From NCBI RefSeq assembly GCF_016746085.1, contig NZ_JAERTZ010000025.1, forward strand, positions 310,001 to 374,000: a DNA stretch of 64,000 nucleotides, given 5' to 3'. The notes beneath the pieces are model-generated. The model made no database searches. It was not told where the DNA came from and saw nothing but the letters and a program-made list of their open reading frames with translations. Below are positions 56,735 through 64,000 of this stretch, piece after piece (position 1 is the stretch's first letter; each line of letters starts with the position of its first letter). Source of the DNA: Zobellella iuensis. GTDB lineage: Bacteria; Pseudomonadota; Gammaproteobacteria; Enterobacterales; Aeromonadaceae. The translations under genes and the position numbers were made by a program.

Positions 56735-58874
56735 TGCTCACCTCCTGTCCTGGGCGATTACCGGCCTGGAGTTGCTGCAGCACATGCTCTTTAGGTCCAT
56801 CCACCACTATCTGGCCCTGCTCCAGCACAATGATTCTATCCACAACTTCCAGCATGGAGGATCTGTGGGTAATCAGCAGCAGCGTCTGCTCCGGCCTGAG
56901 CCTGGATAATTCCTGTCGAACATGCCGTTCGGAGCGTATGTCCATATTGGAGGTAGGCTCATCCATGATCAGCATGACGGGATCGTTTAACCAGGCGCGG
57001 GCTATGGCAACCGCCTGGCGCTGCCCGCCCGACAACAAACGCCCACCTTCTCCTACTTGCCTGTCCAGACCCGCCGGATCCTGATTGGTAAAACGGGACA
57101 CCCCGGCCCTCTCGGCCGCTCTGATGACTCTGTGCTCATCGACCAAGGGGTTGGCAATGACAATATTGTCTCTGATAGAGCCAAAAAAGAGATTCACATC
57201 CTGGGGAACGCAGCCGATATTGCGCCTGAGCGCCGCCGGTTGTAGCTGGCCGATGTCTATGCCATCGATACGGATAGCCCCTTCCGTTGGCTTATAAAGG
57301 CCGACGATCAAGCGCTCCAGGGTTGTTTTTCCCGAGCCAATGCGGCCGATAATGGCCACCTTTTCTCCGGCCTTGATATGAAACGACAAACGTTGAATGA
57401 CATTTTGCTCTGACCCCGGATATCTGAAAGAAACTTGATCAAACAGGATATCGCCCTGGAACACGGGGTGATGGATGTAACGCCGCCCTTTTTCCTGCTC
57501 ATCCGGCGAGTCCATGATATTTTCCAGTACGGCCATGGCCGACTTGGCTTGGTTATAACGGGTCGACAATACCGACAACTGCACCATGGGTGCGATGGCG
57601 CGGCTGCTCAGCATCACGGCGGCAATCAGCCCCCCCATCGATAAATTCCCACCGGCAATCATATACACCCCCACGACAATCAGGCTCACCGTGGTCAGTT
57701 GCTGGGTAACGTGAGCAAGGGCAGACACCGAATTGGTGAGACGGCGAGTTTTCATCCCCCAACCGGCAATATGGCTGACCGCCTGTTCCCATCGATGCTG
57801 GAAGGCTCCCTGAGCACCAAACAATTTGATGGTTTCCAGGCCCGCGATCCCTTCCACCAGGTTGGCGTTTTTCTGGGAGGCCAGCCTGGACCCGGCTTCA
57901 ATACTGCGTCTCAGTGCTCCCTGCACCAAGAGACTGCATAGGATTAACAACAGTATTGCCGAGATCGGAACCCACACCATATCGCCGGCAAATATCCAGA
58001 TGACCAGTATGAACACGATGCTGAAGGGGATATCCACCAGCGTAACTATGGTGGCGGAGGTGAGGAAATCTCTCACCGATTCAAATTCTTGCAAATGCTT
58101 GGCAAAAGCGCCGGTCGAGGGTGGCCTGGCCTCCATTCGCATGCCCATCACTTTTGCGAAGATCTGGGCGGACAACAGCACATCGGATTTTTTCCCTGCT
58201 ATATCGATAAAATGGCCACGCAGCATGCGCATGACAAAGTCAAACAGAAACACTATCCCGGCCCCGATAGCCAGTACCCACAGCGAGTCGAAAGAGAGGT
58301 TAGGCACTATCTTGTCGTAGACATTCATGGTGAACAGCGGGGTCACAACCGCGAACAGGTTGATCAATAAAGTGCCTATCAAGACATCCCGGTAGATAGA
58401 GCCGGACTGCCTCAAGGTACCCCAGAACCAGTGTCCCTCATGAGTACCCAACACCTTGGGAGAACGCTCATCAAAGCGAAATTTCGGCTTAACGAAGAGT
58501 ACCCGGCCCGTATGGTTGTCCAGCAGTGTCTGCAGGTCTATCCATTGCTCTGCCTCATCGACGCCGGGCCGTATAATCTTGCAACGAGAAGCATCCAGCT
58601 CTCGCTCAAGCAGCACCGCCGCCCCTCCCTCCTTCAGCAGCAATATGCAGGGGAGCAACAGATCGGATATTCCCGTGACCGGTTGGGCGGCATGATGCAC
58701 CGACAGCTCGGCATTTTCCGCGGCGCGGGAAAAGAGCAAAGGGGTCAGCTTGCCATCCGGCAACGGCAAGCCCGATATCAGCGCCTCCCCCTGATGGGGG
58801 TGGCCATAGAATTTGGTCAGAAACACCAAGCTTTGCAACAAGGGATCCTGAATTTCCGCATGAATGTGCTGCAT
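56727..58874 (-). CDS. lapB: Type I secretion ABC transporter (LapB)
   Basis: 715 residues. An N-terminal C39-like domain without a catalytic Cys (about 1-130) is followed by six membrane segments (about 160-440) and an ATPase with Walker A GRIGSGKTT, signature LSGGQRQAVAIARA and DEPTSNMD. This is the LapB/RTX-exporter type that secretes adhesins carrying a C-terminal type I signal. It is the first gene of the leftward lap operon; the promoter must lie in 58875-59184. The ribosome site is weak. Confidence 0.94.
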   Translation of the reverse strand: MQHIHAEIQDPLLQSLVFLTKFYGHPHQGEALISGLPLPDGKLTPLLFSRAAENAELSVHHAAQPVTGISDLLLPCILLLKEGGAAVLLERELDASRCKIIRPGVDEAEQWIDLQTLLDNHTGRVLFVKPKFRFDERSPKVLGTHEGHWFWGTLRQSGSIYRDVLIGTLLINLFAVVTPLFTMNVYDKIVPNLSFDSLWVLAIGAGIVFLFDFVMRMLRGHFIDIAGKKSDVLLSAQIFAKVMGMRMEARPPSTGAFAKHLQEFESVRDFLTSATIVTLVDIPFSIVFILVIWIFAGDMVWVPISAILLLILCSLLVQGALRRSIEAGSRLASQKNANLVEGIAGLETIKLFGAQGAFQHRWEQAVSHIAGWGMKTRRLTNSVSALAHVTQQLTTVSLIVVGVYMIAGGNLSMGGLIAAVMLSSRAIAPMVQLSVLSTRYNQAKSAMAVLENIMDSPDEQEKGRRYIHHPVFQGDILFDQVSFRYPGSEQNVIQRLSFHIKAGEKVAIIGRIGSGKTTLERLIVGLYKPTEGAIRIDGIDIGQLQPAALRRNIGCVPQDVNLFFGSIRDNIVIANPLVDEHRVIRAAERAGVSRFTNQDPAGLDRQVGEGGRLLSGGQRQAVAIARAWLNDPVMLIMDEPTSNMDIRSERHVRQELSRLRPEQTLLLITHRSSMLEVVDRIIVLEQGQIVVDGPKEHVLQQLQAGNRPGQEVSNG

Positions 58875-59184
58875 TGGAATGTGTATCCTTACACGTTATG
58901 CAAAATCACCATGCCGCAGATCGGCCGCCGGCCCCTATGCTGCCCTGCACAGAATCGGACAACCCGTACTGGTGTTTAAGGTAAAAAACCAATGTTACCA
59001 GCCAGTACCTCGCCACTGCATTCCCGACCCTTTCCCTTTTGTTGCACAAAATCTGGCTTGCTGTGCTGTTTTTCAGGGAGGGGTTTCTTCTTGAAATCTA
59101 GTTGCTTATTGGAAATACACCAAACCGCCGGCAAGGGTATGGTCAACATTCAACCAGTCGTCAACCTGCGGGTAATTGCCGGAC
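58875..59184 (-). promoter_or_regulatory. lap operon upstream region
   Basis: 310 bp with no credible gene between lapB and the fba terminator. It should contain the lap promoter. I looked for a c-di-GMP (GEMM) riboswitch and saw none of its conserved tetraloop or CGCAAAGC segments. Confidence 0.4.
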
Positions 59185-59212
59185 AAAAAAATACCGGCCC
59201 TGAGGCCGGTAT
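59185..59212 (-). terminator. Terminator of epd-pgk-fba
   Basis: ATACCGGCC and GGCCGGTAT form a perfect stem with a four-base loop; on the minus strand it is followed by TTTTTT. Confidence 0.9.
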
Positions 59213-59237
59213 GGGAAGAGATAAAAACAGCTAATGA

Positions 59238-60317
59238 TTACAAAACGTTAACTGCATTCAGCTCTTTGAACGCCTGCTCCAGGCGGGCAATCATGCTGTT
59301 CTGGCCTTCACGCAGCCAGACGCGCGGATCGTAGTACTTCTTGTTGGGCTTGTCGTCGCCGTCCGGGTTGCCGATCTGGCCCTGCAGATAGCCTTCTTTC
59401 GCCTTGTAGTAATCCATCACGCCCGCCCAGGTGGCCCACTGGGTATCGGTGTCGATGTTCATCTTGATCACGCCGTAGCCAATGGATTCCTTGATCTCCT
59501 CGGCGGAAGAGCCGGAGCCGCCGTGGAACACGAAGTTCAGGGACTTGGCCGGCAGGCCGAACTTCTCGGACACGTACTTCTGGGAGTTGTCCAGGATTTG
59601 CGGGGTCAGCTTGACGTTGCCCGGCTTGTACACGCCGTGTACGTTGCCGAAGGAGGCGGCGATGGTGAACTTGTCGCTGATGGCGCTCAGCTTCTCGTAG
59701 GCATAGGCCACGTCTTCCGGCTGGGTGTAGAGCATGGAGCTGTCCATGCCGGTGTTGTCCACACCGTCTTCCTCGCCACCGGTGCAGCCCAGCTCGATCT
59801 CCAGGGTCATGCCGATCTTGCTCATGCGCTCCAGGTACTTGGCGCAGATTTCGATGTTCTCTTCCAGGCTCTCTTCGGACAGGTCGATCATGTGCGAGCT
59901 GAACAGCGGTTTGCCGGTTTCGGCAAAGTGTTTCTCACCGGCGTCCAGCAGGCCGTCGATCCAGGGCAGCAGCTTCTTGGCGGCGTGGTCGGTGTGCAGT
60001 ATCACCGGCACCCCGTAGGCTTCGGCCACCGCGTGCACATGCTTGGCACCGGAGATGGCACCGAGAATGGCGGCCTGCTGGCCTTCCAGCTTCAGCCCCT
60101 TGCCGGCGAAGAAAACGGCACCGCCGTTGGAGAACTGTACCACCACCGGGGCTTTCGCCTTGGCGGCCGCTTCCAGCACGGCGTTGATGGAGTCGGTACC
60201 CACCACGTTGACCGCCGGCAGGGCGAACTCGTTGGCCTTGGCGATGGCGAAGATCTTCTGCATGTCGTCGCCGCTGACCACACCCGGTTTTACTACGTCA
60301 AAAATTTTCTGGGACAT
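59238..60317 (-). CDS. fba: Fructose-bisphosphate aldolase, class II
   Basis: 359 residues, same length as E. coli FbaA. Zinc-dependent aldol cleavage of fructose-1,6-bisphosphate. Visible zinc and catalytic motifs are HTDHAAKK, ELGCTGGEEDGVDN, FGNVHGVY and FHGGSGSS. CAGGAGCAAGAG precedes the ATG. It is the last gene of epd-pgk-fba, with a terminator just downstream. Confidence 0.97.
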   Translation of the reverse strand: MSQKIFDVVKPGVVSGDDMQKIFAIAKANEFALPAVNVVGTDSINAVLEAAAKAKAPVVVQFSNGGAVFFAGKGLKLEGQQAAILGAISGAKHVHAVAEAYGVPVILHTDHAAKKLLPWIDGLLDAGEKHFAETGKPLFSSHMIDLSEESLEENIEICAKYLERMSKIGMTLEIELGCTGGEEDGVDNTGMDSSMLYTQPEDVAYAYEKLSAISDKFTIAASFGNVHGVYKPGNVKLTPQILDNSQKYVSEKFGLPAKSLNFVFHGGSGSSAEEIKESIGYGVIKMNIDTDTQWATWAGVMDYYKAKEGYLQGQIGNPDGDDKPNKKYYDPRVWLREGQNSMIARLEQAFKELNAVNVL

Positions 60318-60383
60318 TCTCTTGCTCCTGTTGAAATTCGGGCGGCCGGTGTGAACCGGCCGCTTTAAATGGATAAGGTTAAC

Positions 60384-61547
60384 TCAGCCTTTGGCTCTCT
60401 GCTCGAGCATGGCCACCGCCGGCAGGGTCTTGCCTTCCACGAACTCGAGGAAGGCGCCGCCGCCGGTGGAGATGTAGGAAATCTGATCCTTGATACCGAA
60501 CAGGTCGATGGCCGCCAGGGTATCGCCGCCGCCGGCGATGGAGAACGCATCGCTCTCGGCGATGGCCCGGGCCACGATCTCGGTGCCACGACGGAAGTTT
60601 TCGAACTCGAATACCCCGACCGGACCGTTCCAGATGATGGTCTTGGCGTTTTTCAGGATGTCGGCCAGGCGCTGGGCGGATTCGTCTCCCAGATCCAGGA
60701 TTTCTTCGTCGTCGGTCACTTCCGATGCCAGCTTGACGGTGGCCGGGGCGGTTTCGGAAAATTCGGGCGCGGTGCGCACATCGGTGGCCAACGGAATATC
60801 GCAGCTTTCCATCAGGCGTTGGGCTTCCGGGATCAGGTCCGGCTCGTACAGGGACTTGCCCACATTGTGACCGGCGGCGGCCACGAAGGTGTTGGAGATA
60901 CCGCCACCCACCACCAGTTGATCGGCGATCTTGGACAGGGACTCGAGCACGGTCAGCTTGGTGGAGACCTTGGAGCCCCCGACGACCGCCACCATGGGCC
61001 GGGCCGGGTTGTCCAGCGCCTTGCCCAGGGCCTCCAGCTCGGCGGACAGCAGCGGGCCGGCACAGGCCACGGGCGCGAACTTGGCCACGCCATGGGTGGA
61101 GGCCTGGGCCCGGTGGGCGGTGCCGAAGGCATCCATCACGAAAACGTCACAGAGGGCGGCGTATTGCTTGGACAGGGTTTCGTCGTCTTTCTTCTCGCCC
61201 TTGTTGAAGCGCACGTTTTCCAGCACCACCAGCTCGCCGGCGGCCAGGTCCACCCCGTTCAGGTAATCCTTGGCCAGGCGCACCGGGGCGTCCAGTTTGG
61301 TGGCCAGGTAGTCCACCACCGGCTGCAACGAGAACTCGTCGGCATATTCGCCCTCGGTGGGCCGACCCAGGTGAGAGGTGACCATCACCTTGGCGCCTTG
61401 GGCCAATGCCGCTTCGATGGTGGGCAACGAAGCCAGGATACGGGCATCGGAGGTAACCTTGCCATCTTTTACCGGTACGTTCAGATCGGCACGGATCAGT
61501 ACCCGCTTGCCGGACAGATCGAGTTCATTCATTTTGATGACAGACAT
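60384..61547 (-). CDS. pgk: Phosphoglycerate kinase
   Basis: 387 residues (usual size). ATP-forming step of glycolysis. N-terminal [19 protein letters not shown], hinge and nucleotide motifs [24 protein letters not shown] and the C-terminal [12 protein letters not shown] are intact. AGAGGACGTTTT precedes the start; an internal ATG five codons in matches the E. coli N-terminus almost as well. It lies between epd and fba. Confidence 0.97.
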   Translation of the reverse strand: MSVIKMNELDLSGKRVLIRADLNVPVKDGKVTSDARILASLPTIEAALAQGAKVMVTSHLGRPTEGEYADEFSLQPVVDYLATKLDAPVRLAKDYLNGVDLAAGELVVLENVRFNKGEKKDDETLSKQYAALCDVFVMDAFGTAHRAQASTHGVAKFAPVACAGPLLSAELEALGKALDNPARPMVAVVGGSKVSTKLTVLESLSKIADQLVVGGGISNTFVAAAGHNVGKSLYEPDLIPEAQRLMESCDIPLATDVRTAPEFSETAPATVKLASEVTDDEEILDLGDESAQRLADILKNAKTIIWNGPVGVFEFENFRRGTEIVARAIAESDAFSIAGGGDTLAAIDLFGIKDQISYISTGGGAFLEFVEGKTLPAVAMLEQRAKG

Positions 61548-61568
61548 AAAACGTCCTCTATTAAAGTA

Positions 61569-62600
61569 CTAGTGTTTTTTAGAAACGGTCTCAGTGGCCG
61601 CCAGCCAGGCCAGGCTGGTATCGAGCATCCGGTTGGCAAAACCCCATTCATTATCGCACCACATCAGCATCTTGATCAGATTGGCGTCACTCACCCGGGT
61701 CTGGGTGCCGTCGATGATGGAGGAATGGGGATCATGATTGAAATCGACCGACACCAGCGGCGCCTCGGTATAGCCGAGGATGCCCCGCAGCGGGCCTTCG
61801 GCGGCCTGGCGCAGCACCTGGTTGACGGCCTCGACGGTGGCCTTGCTCTCGACGATCACGCTCAAGTCCATGGCGGTCACGTTGATGGTCGGCACCCGTA
61901 CGGAAATGGCCTCAAATTTGCCAGCGAAATGGGGCAAGATGCGCTCTACTCCCTTGGCCAGTTTGGTGTCGACCGGGATGATGGACTGGCTGGCAGCCCG
62001 GGTCCGGCGCAGATCCGAATGATAGGCATCGATCACCTGTTGGTCATTCATGGCTGAGTGAATGGTAGTAATATTACCACATTTTATATTAAAAACTTTG
62101 TGCAATGTCTCAATTACGGGCACCACGCAGTTAGTGGTACAGGAAGCATTGGACACGATGGTTTCGTTACCGGTCAGTTGTAGGTGGTTTACACCATAAA
62201 CGATGGTGGCATCCACATCATTGTCGGCCGGGTGGGAAAACAGCACTTTTTTCGCCCCTGCCGCCAGGTGCAGATCGGCGTCGGCCCGGCTCGACAGCAC
62301 ACCGGTGCACTCCAGTACCAGATCGACCCCCAGTTCGGCCCAGGGCAACCTGGCCGGATCCGGCTCGTGGCACAAGCGGATCACATCATCCTCTATTTCA
62401 AAGGCGCCCGGCAGCAGGCGCACCTCATGACCGAAACGGCCATGGCTGGAGTCGTAACGGGTCAGGTGGGCCATGGCCTCGGGATCGGCCAGTTCGTTGA
62501 TGGCCACTATCTTCATATACCGGTGCAGATCACGTTCGTAAAAAGCCCGTAATACACTGCGCCCAATACGGCCGTAGCCGTTGATGGCTAGTCGAATCAT
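61569..62600 (-). CDS. epd: Erythrose-4-phosphate dehydrogenase
   Basis: 343 residues, GAPDH superfamily. NAD motif [14 protein letters not shown], catalytic Cys in [12 protein letters not shown], and the Epd-type [27 protein letters not shown]. It makes 4-phosphoerythronate for pyridoxal phosphate synthesis. The epd-pgk-fba order is the gammaproteobacterial one and supports Epd over GapA. AGGAACAACAAGTA precedes the ATG. Confidence 0.94.
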   Translation of the reverse strand: MIRLAINGYGRIGRSVLRAFYERDLHRYMKIVAINELADPEAMAHLTRYDSSHGRFGHEVRLLPGAFEIEDDVIRLCHEPDPARLPWAELGVDLVLECTGVLSSRADADLHLAAGAKKVLFSHPADNDVDATIVYGVNHLQLTGNETIVSNASCTTNCVVPVIETLHKVFNIKCGNITTIHSAMNDQQVIDAYHSDLRRTRAASQSIIPVDTKLAKGVERILPHFAGKFEAISVRVPTINVTAMDLSVIVESKATVEAVNQVLRQAAEGPLRGILGYTEAPLVSVDFNHDPHSSIIDGTQTRVSDANLIKMLMWCDNEWGFANRMLDTSLAWLAATETVSKKH

Positions 62601-62726
62601 TACTTGTTGTTCCTGCTGGGCTTAAAGGCGGCACCGGCATGTTCGCCTCCGGTGCGAAATACAGGCTCAAGTCTAACGGGGATTGAAAGCAAGGGGAATG
62701 GTCGGGAGGCAGTTTGCAGCAGTAGC

Positions 62727-62745
62727 GTCGCGCCCTCGGCGCGAC
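62727..62745. terminator. GC-rich hairpin upstream of epd
   Basis: GTCGCGCC-CTC-GGCGCGAC forms an eight-bp stem with a three-base loop and no U-tract on either side. It may end the leftward small-ORF/MFS transcript or be a small repeat. The rest of 62601-62839 holds nothing recognisable. Confidence 0.4.
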
Positions 62746-62839
62746 CATGAGCACACTCCGTCTGGCGCTGGCCGTCTTCCGCCCCCAGGCTGGCTCACCG
62801 CCGGGTGCGGTACCGGACAACTCCGCGACGTTCGGTAAA

Positions 62840-63079
62840 CTACACCACCTCCAGCGCCTCTTCCACCCCCTGCGCCACTCGTCCGGGCGCACCTGCCTGA
62901 CGCTGCAACCAGAGCAGTAGTTGCAGCGGATAGCAATCGTCCACCGCCTCACAGCAGGGTGACGACAATACTGACGGGGATGGGGTGACACTGCTCGGCG
63001 CCGGCGTATAAGGCATCGTTTCGTCCTCGGGAATGGAGTCATCCCAGGCTAACGCCGCCAGTTGACGTTTAAATGACAA
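62840..63079 (-). CDS. Possible small protein between MFS gene and epd
   Basis: Not recognised. The full frame is 79 codons from a TTG at 63079. A better ribosome site (GAGGACGAAACG) precedes an internal ATG at 63016, giving 58 residues that start MPYTPAPSS. The C-terminal half (CYPLQLLLWLQRQAG, VAQGVEEALEVV) looks like a helical protein. It could be a real small gene co-transcribed with the MFS gene 15 bp upstream, or chance. Confidence 0.35.
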   Translation of the reverse strand: MSFKRQLAALAWDDSIPEDETMPYTPAPSSVTPSPSVLSSPCCEAVDDCYPLQLLLWLQRQAGAPGRVAQGVEEALEVV

Positions 63080-63094
63080 TGCCCCTTGGCGGGC

Positions 63095-64000
63095 TCAACG
63101 CGCCACGATAACGGATTCGGCACCGGCTTCCGGCTCGGGGAGTTCCAGATCCAGCTGGCTGGCCTGGGCCTGGGCGATGGCCTCCTGCTCCAGATCCGGG
63201 AACACCTCCTCCATCGGCACATCCACGAATTCTTCGTTCCGGGGGTCGAGCTCGGTGATGACACCCGCCGTTTCGACCGGCGTGGGAATGTAATGGGCCT
63301 GATCGGCCACCGCCACCGTCTTGCTGCGCAGGCGCCAGATCCAGGCGTAACCACTCAGCAGCAAGGCCACGCCGGCACAACCGTAGTAGAGCCCCTGGGC
63401 GCCGAGCCAGGTCATCATGCTGGCGCTGAACAAGGGGCCGAGCGAGCTGCCCAGGCCGTAGCTCAGCAGCAGGGTGGTGCTGGCCGCAACAATATGCTGG
63501 GCTTCCATGCGGTCATTGGTGATGGCCACCGCCACCGGATAGATGGAGGCGACCATGCCCATATAGAGGGAGGAGAAGCCGATCAGCAACCACAGATGGT
63601 AATGGCCGGCGAACACCACCCCCAGGGCGCTCAAGGCGATGACGCCGTTTATCCAGATCATCATCTTGCCCCGATCCAGACGGTCGCAGAGGCGGCCCAG
63701 GGGCCAGGCGAACAGAATAAAGGTAAAGACCGACACCGCCATAAAATAGGACAGCTGATCCACCGGCAGCCCGACCTGGATGGCGTAAACCGGCGCCATG
63801 GAGTAGAAGCTGCTGAGCAGCACCCCGCTGCACAGGGCCGCCAGCAGTCCCACCGGGGCGTCCCGGAAGATGGCCTTGACGCTCAGGCGCTCGCTGTGCT
63901 CTATGGTGGGCGCCTCCATCCGGGTCAGCGACAGGGGCACCAGGGCCGCGGTCAGCACTATGGCGCCCAGGGTAAAGGGCACGAAGGCGGCGGGATCGGT
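63095..64000 (-). CDS. MFS transporter, C-terminal part (YcaD-like; 5' end beyond window)
   Basis: 302 codons open to the window edge, so the start is outside. It shows the end of the N-terminal half, then a second bundle of six membrane segments with GRLCDRLDRGKMM between helices, as in the YcaD/YfkF-type MFS group. After the last helix there is an unusually long acidic tail of about 65 residues (EFVDVPMEEVFPDLEQEAI and onward to VIVAR), predicted cytoplasmic. The substrate is unknown. Confidence 0.82.
   Translation of the reverse strand, partial: TDPAAFVPFTLGAIVLTAALVPLSLTRMEAPTIEHSERLSVKAIFRDAPVGLLAALCSGVLLSSFYSMAPVYAIQVGLPVDQLSYFMAVSVFTFILFAWPLGRLCDRLDRGKMMIWINGVIALSALGVVFAGHYHLWLLIGFSSLYMGMVASIYPVAVAITNDRMEAQHIVAASTTLLLSYGLGSSLGPLFSASMMTWLGAQGLYYGCAGVALLLSGYAWIWRLRSKTVAVADQAHYIPTPVETAGVITELDPRNEEFVDVPMEEVFPDLEQEAIAQAQASQLDLELPEPEAGAESVIVAR

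Noticed and set aside
58875-59184. c-di-GMP riboswitch upstream of lapB
   Set aside because: The conserved GEMM segments are not present by eye on the minus strand.

Overview
The window is a GC-rich gammaproteobacterial chromosome segment. The gene order zapA - 6S RNA - ygfA - rpiA, together with gcvTHP next to ubiI/ubiH/ygfB, epd-pgk-fba, galU/rssB and serA/yggE, is that of the Enterobacterales/Aeromonadales side of the class. The mix of marine-type genes points to an Aeromonadaceae relative such as Oceanimonas or Zobellella. That assignment is inference and was not tested. No prophage, insertion sequence, CRISPR array or tRNA was found.

Layout. (1) Positions 1-16.6 kb form a myo-inositol catabolic and uptake region: a partial phytanoyl-CoA-type dioxygenase and an SDR oxidoreductase divergent from a LacI-type regulator, then iolA/mmsA, iolD, a TauE-type permease, an MFS sugar/inositol porter, a three-gene ABC sugar importer, a second LacI-type regulator, iolG and an iolI-like isomerase. 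iolB, iolC and iolE are not present, so the pathway must be completed elsewhere. (2) 16.7-24.3 kb holds housekeeping and mixed genes: yciB, yciI, a comEA-like gene, galU, rssB, a dnaT-dnaC pair and a dodecin. A CitA/CitB-type two-component system precedes (3) tctCBA, a tricarboxylate transporter, at 24.5-27.6 kb. (4) 27.7-36.1 kb carries gcvTHP, ubiI, ubiH, ygfB and zapA, with pepP missing from its usual place. (5) 36.1-48.9 kb carries 6S RNA, a VF530-type gene, ygfA and rpiA, then modABC-modE, acnA, rimK with an M14 peptidase, serA and yggE. (6) 48.9-58.9 kb is a visibly more AT-rich Lap-type biofilm adhesion island, all on the minus strand: type I secretion genes lapB, lapC and lapE, an OmpA-like lipoprotein, the periplasmic protease lapG and the c-di-GMP receptor lapD. 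It ends in two unusual small genes. (7) 59.2-64 kb is fba, pgk and epd, a small ORF and the 3' part of an MFS transporter gene.

How the parts work together. Inositol would be imported by the ABC or MFS system, oxidised by IolG, isomerised by IolI, hydrolysed by IolD at a later step, and finished by IolA to acetyl-CoA. The tct system senses and imports citrate-like acids. The Lap island has every component of c-di-GMP-controlled surface adhesion, but the position where a giant adhesin gene would be expected holds a protein of about 400 residues. That protein has a proper retention module with a LapG-type PAAG cleavage site, followed by GGGGDN hexapeptides and a DPX tripeptide tract, and no RTX or Ig-like repeats. 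This mini-LapA and its acidic downstream neighbour are the most unusual objects in the window.
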